Shown here one piece after another: positions 36,344 to 44,818 of a stretch of DNA of 64,000 nt. Below the pieces are notes generated by a model. The model was not told the DNA's origin, did no database searches, and worked only from the letters and a program-made list of their open reading frames with translations. Source of the DNA: JBKECP01 sp047974765 (GTDB lineage Bacteria > Pseudomonadota > Gammaproteobacteria > Pseudomonadales > Halieaceae); contig JBKECP010000044.1 of the NCBI GenBank assembly GCA_047974765.1, positions 1-64,000 of the forward strand, in the 5' to 3' direction. The stretch's first letter is position 1. Each line of letters begins with the position of its first letter. The translations under genes were made by a program, and so were the position numbers.

Positions 36344-36922
36344 ATGCTGTCCTGTAGAAATGTAGTTGTCGCCATGCTGGCATTATTTATAGCAGGCTGT
36401 AGTGGTGTGGAAGTGCGACCCGATGATATCAGCACTTTTGAGGCGGGTGATTACCGCTATTACAAATGGCGCAGCGAAGCTCTGCAAAAGCGCCCCACAT
36501 CAACTGACCCAATTTATTTGATCGACCCGATTTTGCGTGCTGCCGTTGACAGGGAACTTCGTGACAAAGGCTACATTCTCGATGCGCAACGCGCCCAGTT
36601 CAGCGTTGACTATGTTTATGCCGAGGGTTTGCGCATGGGTGAGCCGGGAGCAGAATCCAGCAATATTTCAGCCTATCCCGGTACCGTGCCCAACCGCAAT
36701 GTCGATCAGGCCAGCATCGATAACGCCATTGCACTGGCAGGTGTGAAGGAAACCAGCAATATCGGATTGCAATTCAACGATGTTGGTCGCCGCGAAGAAG
36801 TCTGGCGGGTGATTGTGACCAAAATTATCGAAAACGTGAACAACACTGAGATGAAAGCCCTGACAATCACCATTAACAGTGCTATTCGTCATGGCCTGCA
36901 CGACCTGCCAAAAGCAGATTGA
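36344..36922 (+). CDS. DUF4136 lipoprotein
   Basis: A 192-residue lipoprotein with lipobox LFIAGC at residues 13-18, made of one DUF4136 domain (FEAGDYRYYKWRS at the start, VDRELRDKGYILD, FSVDYVYAEG in the core). Family members are periplasmic-facing lipoproteins of unknown role. GAGG is seven bases before the ATG at 36344. It stands alone. A short repeat lies just after it. Confidence 0.85.
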   Translation: MLSCRNVVVAMLALFIAGCSGVEVRPDDISTFEAGDYRYYKWRSEALQKRPTSTDPIYLIDPILRAAVDRELRDKGYILDAQRAQFSVDYVYAEGLRMGEPGAESSNISAYPGTVPNRNVDQASIDNAIALAGVKETSNIGLQFNDVGRREEVWRVIVTKIIENVNNTEMKALTITINSAIRHGLHDLPKAD

Positions 36923-36941
36923 GATTCAACCCGGCAGTTTT

Positions 36942-36976
36942 TATTAACCCGGCTACACAGGTTGTCGGATTAATAG
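36942..36976 (+). repeat. Short palindromic repeat, copy 2
   Basis: TATTAACCCGGC and GTCGGATTAATAG are inverted around TACACAGGTT. It nearly matches the minus-strand reading of the copies at 16866 and 62352. It lies in the gap between the DUF4136 gene and the hydroxyacid dehydrogenase end. Confidence 0.65.
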
Positions 36977-37031
36977 CGGCACATGGATGTATTGCGAAAA
37001 CCGATCGCAGGCCCGGAAAAATTATTCCGGG

Positions 37032-38009
37032 TCAGCGATCGGCGTACACCTGAGGGTTGGCACAATGGGGCATATGCTGCCCTTTCAAAGCCGCAATAGC
37101 GTTTTCTACCGCAATATCGGCCATTCGTGCACGTGTGACTGTTGTTGAGCTGGCAATGTGCGGTGTGAGAATTACATTGGGCAAATGCAGCAGGGGGCTG
37201 TCTTGCGCCAGCGGTTCTGACTCAAAAACATCAATACCCGCAGCGAGCAGGTCTCCACATTGCAAAGCCTCAGCCAAGGCCTTTTCATCCACCACACCAC
37301 CACGCGCCGTATTAACCAGCACCGCACCCGGTTTCATGGTGGCAATACGCTCAGCGTTGAGCAGGTTGCGTGTTTGCGGGGTGAGCGCTGTGTTGACTGA
37401 TACAAAATCACTGCGCAGCAACAACGCTTCCAGCGAGACAGCCTCAACACCGGCCACTTCCCGACCACTGCGTGTCCAGGACAGCACATTCATCCCAAAG
37501 CCCTGTGCCCGACGAGCTACCGCCTGCCCGATTTCGCCCAGCCCGATAATACCCAGGGTGGCACCGCTGACATCTTTACCGGCAAAAAAATCCGGTGTCC
37601 AGGCGCTTTCCGGACGCCAGTTGCCCTGGCGTACATAACGGTCAGCCTCTGCCACCCGCCGCGCAGCTGCCAACAGCAGGGCAAAATTTGCATCAGCTGT
37701 TGTATTAACCAATACGCCCGGCGTATGACCGACAGCAATACCGCGCTCAGTGGCAGCTGACACATCAATATGATCAACACCCACTGACATCGTGGAAATG
37801 AACTTAAGCTCGGGCATGGCATCCAACAAAGACGCATCGAGACAATCTGTCAGCAGGCATATGACACCCTCACAGGCAGACAGCTCTTCACGCAGGGATT
37901 CATGTGGTAACAAACCCGGCCCCATCCACACGTTCAGATCACACAACTGGGGTAAATCGTGTATGCGTTCACCGGGAAGCTGGTGTGTAACAAATATTTT
38001 CGTATTCAT
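37032..38009 (-). CDS. D-2-hydroxyacid dehydrogenase (glyoxylate/hydroxypyruvate reductase type)
   Basis: A 325-residue NAD(P)-dependent reductase. The nucleotide motif is GIIGLGEIGQAVARRA. Catalytic residues are the arginine in VNTARGGVVDE, the glutamate in VFESEP and the histidine in LTPHIASST. The sequence SWTRSGRE after the Rossmann fold (Arg/Ser rather than Asp) suggests NADPH preference, as in GhrB-like enzymes. ATG 38009 begins MNTKIFVTHQLPGERI. The Shine-Dalgarno sequence is weak. Confidence 0.9.
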   Translation of the reverse strand: MNTKIFVTHQLPGERIHDLPQLCDLNVWMGPGLLPHESLREELSACEGVICLLTDCLDASLLDAMPELKFISTMSVGVDHIDVSAATERGIAVGHTPGVLVNTTADANFALLLAAARRVAEADRYVRQGNWRPESAWTPDFFAGKDVSGATLGIIGLGEIGQAVARRAQGFGMNVLSWTRSGREVAGVEAVSLEALLLRSDFVSVNTALTPQTRNLLNAERIATMKPGAVLVNTARGGVVDEKALAEALQCGDLLAAGIDVFESEPLAQDSPLLHLPNVILTPHIASSTTVTRARMADIAVENAIAALKGQHMPHCANPQVYADR

Positions 38010-38202
38010 ATTCTGAGGATAACCCAAAGCCTGTTGACCGCAATAGTGCGGTGACAAATTTCCCGCTTTTTACACTATGATTTCCCGTCTATGATGTGCG
38101 CCACAACACAATTTTGCTATTCAATCATTCACAGCATAAACCTGACGGCAGAGCAGCGACGGCGGGCCTGTTTAAAGCGTGGCATTTTACGGATAACTTT
38201 TA

Positions 38203-38925
38203 ATGACAGACAACATTCAAGCCACTCAAACATTACATACTGATCTCAAGCGACGGCTGGTGGTCGATGCCAGCCAGCTCCCCTGGCATAAAGGTCGCGC
38301 AGTGGGTATCTGGCAAAAAATACTGCATCGCAGTGGCGCAGACAATGGCCAGCTGACTGCTATCGTGCGCTACGAACCCGGCGCGCGATGGCATGAACAT
38401 GAACACCCCGATGGCGAAGAAATTCTTGTTCTGGAAGGGATCTTTTCCAACCGGCAGGGTAACTGGCCTGCCGGTAGCTATCTGCTTAAATCCAGCGATA
38501 TCCGCAATGAATCCTGGTCAGAAAAAGGCTGCACCGTATTTATCAAACTCAGGCAGCTGCCCGGCAGTGATCGTGATCAGGTAGCCATTCAGACATCCGG
38601 TGATGCCTGGCGTGAATCTGTGCGCCGCAATGTTCACTGGAAAAAACTCTATGCCCAGGAACCCTATGCAGACTTTATGCGCCTGGAAGCCTGGGATTGC
38701 CCCGCCGAGTTGGGCCAAATCAATTTCCCGCGCGGGGCTGAATTATTAGTGCTCAGCGGCGGCTTCAGTGACCGTGAAGGTATATACAAAGCTCTCACCT
38801 GGCTGCGCATCCCCGCTGGCGGCGCCCTGACACCTGACAGTGACAGCTACTGCGAGCTGTATATAAAAGAAGGCGGCTTTGACTATCTGTGGACCTCATC
38901 CACACCGGCAGAGATGGCAGGTTAG
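38203..38925 (+). CDS. Bicupin of the ChrR anti-sigma cupin type
   Basis: A 240-residue protein of two cupin domains (about 15-115 and 125-225). The first carries the metal-binding pattern of ChrR cupins: WHEHEHPDGEEILVLEGIFS. In the second, the histidines are mostly lost (FPRGAELLVLSGGFSDREG). The zinc-binding anti-sigma half of ChrR is absent and no sigma-factor gene is near. It is probably a metal-binding stress protein or a small-molecule enzyme. Function is unassigned. Confidence 0.8.
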   Translation: MTDNIQATQTLHTDLKRRLVVDASQLPWHKGRAVGIWQKILHRSGADNGQLTAIVRYEPGARWHEHEHPDGEEILVLEGIFSNRQGNWPAGSYLLKSSDIRNESWSEKGCTVFIKLRQLPGSDRDQVAIQTSGDAWRESVRRNVHWKKLYAQEPYADFMRLEAWDCPAELGQINFPRGAELLVLSGGFSDREGIYKALTWLRIPAGGALTPDSDSYCELYIKEGGFDYLWTSSTPAEMAG

Positions 38926-38957
38926 CGCAGGCGGCCCCTTTATCTCAGGGGCAACGT

Positions 38958-39722
38958 TCAAATTGTCATACCACCATCGACCACAATACACTCGCCATTG
39001 GTATAACTGCTGGCGTCCGACACCAGATAGAGCACTGTACCCGCCATTTCTTCGGGTTCTGCATGGCGTTGCTGGGGAATCATTTTAACCACGCTGTCGT
39101 AAAGCCCTTCAGTTTCAAACAGGGTACTGGCAAAGCGGGTTTTCGTCAGCCCCGGCAACAGTGCATTGACCCGGATACCCAGTGGCCCGCACTCCTTGGC
39201 AAAAGCCCTGGTCATATTGACCACTGCCGCCTTGGTAATAGAGTAAATACCCTGCATCGGACCCGGTTGCAGTGCGTTAATAGACGCCGTATTGACGATG
39301 GTACCACCACCCTGCTCCCGCATCATTTTGCCTGCCTCGATGGACATAAAGAAATAACCGCGAATATTGACCTCTACAGTTTTGTTATAGGCACCCAGAT
39401 CCGTGTCGAGAATATGTCCAAAATAGGGATTGGTTGCTGCATTATTGACACAGATATCCAGCCGACCGGGGCCACTTTTAATCCAGTCAAATAGCGTATT
39501 GATACTGTCCATACTACCCACATGACAGGCGTGGGCATCGGCTTTGCCACCACTCTTGCGGATAGATTGAGCAATGGCTTCACAATCATCCTGTTTGCGG
39601 CTGGACACAATCACATGGGCACCGTACTCCGCCAGCAGCCGGGCAATTGCCTCACCAATACCCCGGCTGGCTCCACTGATCAGGGCGACTTTGCCGTCCA
39701 GATTGAACAAATCTCTTGCCAT
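38958..39722 (-). CDS. Short-chain dehydrogenase/reductase
   Basis: A 254-residue classical SDR. The cofactor motif is SGASRGIGEAIARLL and NNAATNPYFG follows. The catalytic Ser is in NTASINALQP and the Tyr-Lys pair in YSITKAA. SSRKQDD after the second strand fits NADP(H). AAGGAG seven bases before ATG 39722 fixes the start. Substrate is unknown. The C-terminal NGECIVVDGGMTI is typical. Confidence 0.92.
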   Translation of the reverse strand: MARDLFNLDGKVALISGASRGIGEAIARLLAEYGAHVIVSSRKQDDCEAIAQSIRKSGGKADAHACHVGSMDSINTLFDWIKSGPGRLDICVNNAATNPYFGHILDTDLGAYNKTVEVNIRGYFFMSIEAGKMMREQGGGTIVNTASINALQPGPMQGIYSITKAAVVNMTRAFAKECGPLGIRVNALLPGLTKTRFASTLFETEGLYDSVVKMIPQQRHAEPEEMAGTVLYLVSDASSYTNGECIVVDGGMTI

Positions 39723-39856
39723 GTTATTTCTCCTTGCGCAGGTGCGCACTCAAGACCTGTGCGATTTAATTATTGAGCTTGTTTTTTTAACTTTGGGTAT
39801 GCCGCAAAGAATAATAGCACGCTGCTTGCTTCTGTCACGGCGGTTATACCGTGTTT

Positions 39857-40423
39857 TTACGCTTCACCCTGCCAGCGCTTTACCTGGGGCAGGTTAAGCC
39901 CCAGCAGATCAAGCGCACGACCGACACTTTGGGTAACTATTTCATCAATGGTTTGCGGGCGGGTATAAAAAGCAGGCACCGGTGGCGCAATGATCGCCCC
40001 CATCTCTGAAGCCTGGGTCATGCTGCGCAGATGCCCTGTGTGCAAGGGCGTTTCACGCAACATCAATACCAGCCGCCGACGCTCTTTGAGTACCACATCG
40101 GCCGCCCGGGTCAACAGAGATGAAGTCACACCAGTGGCAATTTCCGACAGTGTCCGCACTGAGCATGGAGCAATCAACATACCAGCGGTAATAAAGGAAC
40201 CACTGGCAATTGCGGCGCCAATATCACTGACCGGATATACCTGGCTGGCCAGTGCCCTGATATCCTCGATATCACGGTCTATCTCATGGTGCAGCGTCAA
40301 TCGGGCAGAGGAGCTGATGACTAGATGCGTTTCCACCTGCGCCTCACGCAACAGCTCCAGAGCTCGCACACCGTAAGTCACTCCCGAGGCGCCGCTGATA
40401 CCCACAATCAAGCGCTGAGTCAT
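39857..40423 (-). CDS. ubiX: Flavin prenyltransferase UbiX
   Basis: A 188-residue enzyme prenylating FMN to make the cofactor of UbiD decarboxylases, here probably for ubiquinone synthesis. Family landmarks are IVGISGASGVTYGVRALE, the SITAG-like GSFITAGMLIAPCS, RRRLVLMLRETPLHTGHLR and ASEMGAIIAPPVPAFY. ATG 40423 (MTQRLIVG) is chosen. A longer open frame upstream has no match and lies in the promoter gap to the divergent GNAT gene. Confidence 0.96.
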   Translation of the reverse strand: MTQRLIVGISGASGVTYGVRALELLREAQVETHLVISSSARLTLHHEIDRDIEDIRALASQVYPVSDIGAAIASGSFITAGMLIAPCSVRTLSEIATGVTSSLLTRAADVVLKERRRLVLMLRETPLHTGHLRSMTQASEMGAIIAPPVPAFYTRPQTIDEIVTQSVGRALDLLGLNLPQVKRWQGEA

Positions 40424-40522
40424 AAGTGCCATACCTATTTTTACATTAATCATAACAGTGGCACTGTAACATAGAGCCACCGAATATCTGTTAAAGTAGC
40501 GTCGGTTTTCAGGAGAGAGAAT

Positions 40523-41041
40523 ATGCGCCCACTGCACACGCAGCGCCTGATCATCGAAGAACTCACACCAGCAGATGCACCTTTTATGCTGGCCCTGCTC
40601 AACGATGCGGACTTTATCGCCAATATTGCCGATCGCGGGGTACGCACACTGGCACAGGCCGAGCGCTATATTGTGGAAGGTCCGATGCAAAGCTACACCG
40701 AGCACGGATATGGCATGTTTGCCGTGCGCCAGCGTGAAAGCGGCCATTGCGTGGGTGTGTGTGGTCTCATCAAACGTCCCCAGCTGAACGATACTGATAT
40801 TGGCTACGCTTTTTTGTCCACAGCCCGCAGCCAGGGACTGGCATTGGAAGCGGCGCAAGCCGTGTGGACCTACGCTACAGGTGAACTCGGACTGCAACGA
40901 CTGGCGGCTATTGTCTCACCGACTAATACCGCCTCTATCCGCCTGCTGGCAAAACTCGGCCTGCACTATGAACGCGATATCCGCCTGACACCCGGGGACA
41001 GTCCTGTGCGCCTCTACGGTTGGCGAGCCGGACAGGACTGA
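40523..41041 (+). CDS. GNAT acetyltransferase, RimJ/RimL type
   Basis: A 172-residue N-acetyltransferase. It begins RPLHTQRLIIEELTPAD and carries VGVCGLIKRP, IGYAFLSTARSQGLALEAAQ (acetyl-CoA loop) and the NTASIRLLAKLGL end motif typical of RimJ/RimL proteins. AGGAGAGAGA is just before the ATG. The acceptor is unknown. It is divergent from ubiX. Confidence 0.9.
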   Translation: MRPLHTQRLIIEELTPADAPFMLALLNDADFIANIADRGVRTLAQAERYIVEGPMQSYTEHGYGMFAVRQRESGHCVGVCGLIKRPQLNDTDIGYAFLSTARSQGLALEAAQAVWTYATGELGLQRLAAIVSPTNTASIRLLAKLGLHYERDIRLTPGDSPVRLYGWRAGQD

Positions 41042-41059
41042 CCGGGATTTTTACCACCG

Positions 41060-43177
41060 TTAAAAATGGTAGCGTAAACCCACCTCTATGCTGCGACCTG
41101 CTTCGGGTGCAATATCCTTGAGAAAAGAGGTCGACAGACGAATCTCTTCATCGCCCAGGTTTTTAAGCGCCGCAAAAAATGTCAGCTGATCCTGTTGGCC
41201 CCATTGATAATCCAGACCGGCATCCCAGCGGGTATAGGCTGCTGTTTTATCATCATAGGCACCGGGCCTTTGTTGTTTTGAAGCATGCAGTAGCGATGTC
41301 CATAAGGCCAAACGGCCACCCTCCCAACTTAAACGACCCTGCCAGCGCCTGGGCGGCAGACGGGGAACAGCTTTGCTGCCATTCAGGCTGCTATCAAATT
41401 CACCGCGCGTAAAATCACCACCGGCCCGCATCACAAGCTCTCCGCCGGACAGATGAAGCAACATAAAATGGGCATCCACTTCCAACCCGTAAAAACGGGC
41501 ATCGCGCTGGATATAAGCCATCACCATGGTTTCATCAACTTCCAGGCCGGTATTTTCCAATGCAATATAATCGCTGAAATCATTGTAATAGGCATTTACC
41601 GTGACAAAGTGCCTGCCATTATCCCAACGCAGGGACAAATCCAGATTACGCGCAAGCTCCGTATCCAGCTCGGTATTGCCTATTTCAATAGCATCGGTGG
41701 CTGCGTGAGTCACCCAGCCACTGGCATCAACGGCCTCTACATTGGAGTAAAGCTCCTCTGTCGAAGGTGCGCGCTCTGAACGCGACACTGACAGACTCAG
41801 CTGCCACTGCTCATTCATCAGCCACAATGCAGAAGCTGACAAACTAAAGGCATCAAAATTACGCTGTGACGCTTGTGATGAATCCGGATCACGATAATTG
41901 TGGTCGTATCGAAAACCACCTTCAAAAATCCAGTTACTCAGATTGTAGTGCTCAATCAGAAAAAATCCGATATCCCGACTTTGGGTTCTGGGTACAAAAG
42001 CCTCTTCACCGAGGGCACTGAATTCCCGATCAAGCACCTGCATACCAACAACACCCTGCAGCGACCCCAGTGGCTGATGTACCAGTTCAAGCCGCCCCTG
42101 CCAGGTATCATTGCTGTAACGGGTACCGACTTCGCCACCGGCTTCAATCTCCCGATGCCCGTAATCGGTGTAACTTAGCAAGGCACGAACCGAATCAATG
42201 ACAGGCGTCACATCATACAACTGCATGGCAAAATCATAGCGGGTCTGTTGTAGATCGATACGCAAACCCTCATCGTGATCGGCATGTTCCTCATGCTCAT
42301 CGTCATCATGGCCTGCATCTTCTTCGTGGTGGGAATGTTCATGGGCACCGACAGGAATACCATATTCACTATCGAGCCGACTTATCGCCAGCCCGGCATA
42401 ACCCTGATTAAAATGATAGCTAAAACCTGCACTACCACTGTGACTGCGACCATCAGAGTTAGCAATATAGCCTTTGCTGGCTTCGTGCTCCTCATCCTGT
42501 TCATAACTGGCATAACCGGGAATTTCAGTGTTGTTCCAGCTTCTGCTGATACCATCGAGGTGAAAGGCAAAATCGCCATGACCACTGTCGAGACGACCTA
42601 CCGTTGTATCCATATCACTGACAGAAGCGTGGCGATATTCCAGCGCACCATCCATAGATAACTGGCGCTGACCGGGAATGCGGTTGTCGATCACATTGAC
42701 CACCCCGCCAATGGCACCACCACCGTAGAGCAACGTTGAGGGACCACGCAGAATTTCAATAGCGTCAGCCAGCAGAGCCTCAACGGCAACAGCGTGGTCC
42801 GCCGACAGACTGGCGGCGTCGGCACTGGCGATACCATTTTGCAGAACGCTCACCCGGGCACCCTGCTGCCCCCGAATGACCGGCTGGCCAACACCGGGAC
42901 CAAAAGATGCACTGGCCAGACCCACGGTACCGGACAGCGTTTCACCCAGCGTGGCTGCCGCTGTCCGGCGAAGCTCCTCCGCATTCAATACTGTCACCGG
43001 CAGGGCCGTTTCTGCACTTTGTTTGTGCAACGGTACAGACACCAGCACATGCTCCAGGAGTTTTTGTTGTGCCTTTTGTGGCGCTGCGTGTTGTGGTGCT
43101 GCTTGTTGTACTTTTTCCAGGGCAACAGCAGCATTCGCACCGGCCATCGCCAGCACGAGGGGATAAATCGTTTTCAT
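41060..43177 (-). CDS. TonB-dependent receptor, zinc-type (ZnuD-like) with His-rich loop
   Basis: A 705-residue outer-membrane receptor. It has a signal peptide ending ANA and a plug domain (about 45-170: VLNAEELRRTAAATLGETL, RVSVLQNGI, IEILRGPSTLLYGGGAIGGVVNVID). A 22-strand barrel follows, ending IEVGLRYHF. An extracellular loop at about 277-305 is packed with His, Asp and Glu (HEHSHHEEDAGH), as in ZnuD zinc receptors. It probably takes up Zn or a Zn complex. GGAG lies six bases before the ATG. A small HxH/CxxC protein is encoded 32 bases upstream on the same strand. Confidence 0.9.
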   Translation of the reverse strand: MKTIYPLVLAMAGANAAVALEKVQQAAPQHAAPQKAQQKLLEHVLVSVPLHKQSAETALPVTVLNAEELRRTAAATLGETLSGTVGLASASFGPGVGQPVIRGQQGARVSVLQNGIASADAASLSADHAVAVEALLADAIEILRGPSTLLYGGGAIGGVVNVIDNRIPGQRQLSMDGALEYRHASVSDMDTTVGRLDSGHGDFAFHLDGISRSWNNTEIPGYASYEQDEEHEASKGYIANSDGRSHSGSAGFSYHFNQGYAGLAISRLDSEYGIPVGAHEHSHHEEDAGHDDDEHEEHADHDEGLRIDLQQTRYDFAMQLYDVTPVIDSVRALLSYTDYGHREIEAGGEVGTRYSNDTWQGRLELVHQPLGSLQGVVGMQVLDREFSALGEEAFVPRTQSRDIGFFLIEHYNLSNWIFEGGFRYDHNYRDPDSSQASQRNFDAFSLSASALWLMNEQWQLSLSVSRSERAPSTEELYSNVEAVDASGWVTHAATDAIEIGNTELDTELARNLDLSLRWDNGRHFVTVNAYYNDFSDYIALENTGLEVDETMVMAYIQRDARFYGLEVDAHFMLLHLSGGELVMRAGGDFTRGEFDSSLNGSKAVPRLPPRRWQGRLSWEGGRLALWTSLLHASKQQRPGAYDDKTAAYTRWDAGLDYQWGQQDQLTFFAALKNLGDEEIRLSTSFLKDIAPEAGRSIEVGLRYHF

Positions 43178-43209
43178 AATGTACTCCGTAAATAAAAAGG
43201 GGATTTTAT

Positions 43210-43509
43210 TCAGGAGCAGGCAGGCGGCGCTCTCGGCTGAGGCGGCAGAAAAATACGGCGAAACTCACCCCGAAATGGGGCTTTAACATATTGCTGCAGA
43301 ACCGGAAAGAACGCTGCCAGAGGTATTGCCGCATAAACCAGTAAAACCGGTGCGGACTTACATAACAGGCACTCCACCGCATCGTCTGCAATATCGTGTG
43401 TGTGTCCTGCCTCCAGCAATGGCAAACCCACCACGCACAACAAAACCGCCAGCAATAAAAATCTGGCGGTATGTGAGTGAAGTTCACGGCGCACTTGAAA
43501 CAACGACAC
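43210..43509 (-). CDS. Small membrane protein with HTH and CLLC metal-binding motifs
   Basis: A 99-residue protein. A hydrophobic helix (ARFLLLAVLLCVVGLPLLEA) is followed by GHTHDIADDAVECLLCKSAP and a second hydrophobic segment. The HxH plus CxxC pattern is common in short proteins encoded beside metal TonB receptors (DUF2946-like), where it probably binds Zn or Cu in the periplasm. I take GTG 43509, because AGG is 11 bases before it. TTG 43518 is an alternative. It is likely co-transcribed with the zinc-type receptor. Confidence 0.65.
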   Translation of the reverse strand: MSLFQVRRELHSHTARFLLLAVLLCVVGLPLLEAGHTHDIADDAVECLLCKSAPVLLVYAAIPLAAFFPVLQQYVKAPFRGEFRRIFLPPQPRAPPACS

Positions 43510-43602
43510 GAAATACAAAACCTGATAAAACAGCGGCGAGTATACGAATCAAACGGCTACATAGCCAGCATCCAGCCTGAAAGCAACAAGCCATCATCGA
43601 AC

Positions 43603-44406
43603 TTACTGATCGGAACGAAACAATGCCACTATCTTATTACCGGCATAAAGACTAAGTTGCTGATCAGCCAGCGCATAACGCTCGACACGGGCAAGCGTGT
43701 CCAGATAGCGCTGCTCCAGATCCATACCCTGCATACAAGCACGGCGCGTACCGGCAATAGGACCGAAGCTGAGTGCGCCGTCATTGTCGGCCTTATCAAT
43801 ATCATAGGTGCCAGCATAGCGATTACAGCCAGCATAACCTCCGGCGCGACCCGTGCGACCATCAAAACGCAAGCTGGCTGCCTCACCACTGGCACTCACC
43901 GGTGGCACCTCACCATTGAGCTCCACCAGCTGCCACTGCACATCGAGCAGACTGCCGCCACTCACCGCTGGCGCAACCATACGCTGCATGGGCACCTGCA
44001 CAGGTTGTTCACCGGCAAAGGGGTCAATATTTCTGGTACTGCCAAACAGCAACCGGTCCCGCAAGCGGACCGTAGCGCGCAACGAATAGCGGTGCCCTGG
44101 CTGAATACTGCTTTCAGGATATGTCAGTTCAAAGTGGTAGGGTGGTGCTTTTGTCGCAGCCTGAGCGGCACGGGCCAATACTGTAGCCGATGCATCGGCC
44201 CGCGATACATCCAGCAACTGTACCTCCACCTGCGCCTCTGCTGGCAGCAACATGCGTTCACGGTAACTTACCTCTACAGCAACCATCGCCATGGCTTCAT
44301 CTCCAGTATTGGAACCGGTATTGCTGGCGCAGGCACTTATGAACAGACTTGCCAGCAATAGCACCCATACCCGCCCGTATTGCCAATAACATTCTTTGTA
44401 ACGCAT
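43603..44406 (-). CDS. YbaY-META two-domain lipoprotein
   Basis: A 267-residue lipoprotein with lipobox LFISAC. The first domain (about 40-150) is YbaY-like (VEVSYRERMLLPAEAQVEVQLLDV, GHRYSLRATVRLRDRLLFGSTRN). The second (about 160-267) is a META/HslJ domain (WQLVELNGEVPPV, GGYAGCNRYAGTYDI, GPIAGTRRACM, YLDTLARVERYAL). Both domains are linked to envelope or stress lipoproteins in other bacteria. The exact role is unknown. ATG 44406 has GGAA upstream. It is transcribed towards the zinc cluster, 93 bases away. Confidence 0.88.
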   Translation of the reverse strand: MRYKECYWQYGRVWVLLLASLFISACASNTGSNTGDEAMAMVAVEVSYRERMLLPAEAQVEVQLLDVSRADASATVLARAAQAATKAPPYHFELTYPESSIQPGHRYSLRATVRLRDRLLFGSTRNIDPFAGEQPVQVPMQRMVAPAVSGGSLLDVQWQLVELNGEVPPVSASGEAASLRFDGRTGRAGGYAGCNRYAGTYDIDKADNDGALSFGPIAGTRRACMQGMDLEQRYLDTLARVERYALADQQLSLYAGNKIVALFRSDQ

Positions 44407-44818
44407 ATCACTTTCCACTTGTTTTTACATCCTCATTGACGTTGCGGCACGCCATTTGCCCGCGTTTGACTGGGCAATAGTTGCATAGTTCAAATATCAT
44501 CCTAGACTCCGCAGTCGAGTGCTTGTTTTCTTCTTGAAAACCGTATGGATATTGGGCTTCTGGTCTTTGATCGCAGATCGCACTCACCTTTCGGGTAAAA
44601 ACACTACGCACGGGTACTGCACTCGGCGCGTCAGGCAGCGTTGTTGCGCCTTGCCTGACACACCGATTACAGCACCATTGGACACGTCCAACTGCGGATT
44701 CCAGGATCATCCAGTGAAAGCCTATACGCCAGACAGGCGTGTGCAAAGTGTGGCATAACCAAATACAACCCTCTCCAGGCTTAAGTAATTTTTCTGTTGG
44801 TGCTGGAGGGTGTATCCT
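44407..44818. other. About 410-base gap between YbaY-META and the LPS cluster
   Basis: I see no gene I would defend. Open frames on either strand lack family features. An 8-base perfect stem GTCAGGCA/TGCCTGAC closes a 14-base loop at about 44630-44659. The region must contain the promoters of the two divergent units. It may be a decayed mobile or repeat sequence, but I could not identify one. Confidence 0.45.

Noticed and set aside
40424..40897. N-terminal extension of UbiX
   Set aside because: The open frame extends upstream, but the residues match nothing. They lie in the promoter gap and antisense to the GNAT gene. UbiX proteins start at MTQRLIVG-type residues.
43519..43602. Zur box upstream of the zinc receptor pair
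   Set aside because: I looked for a palindromic GTTATA-type Zur site and found none. The short gap could also rely on a promoter further upstream.
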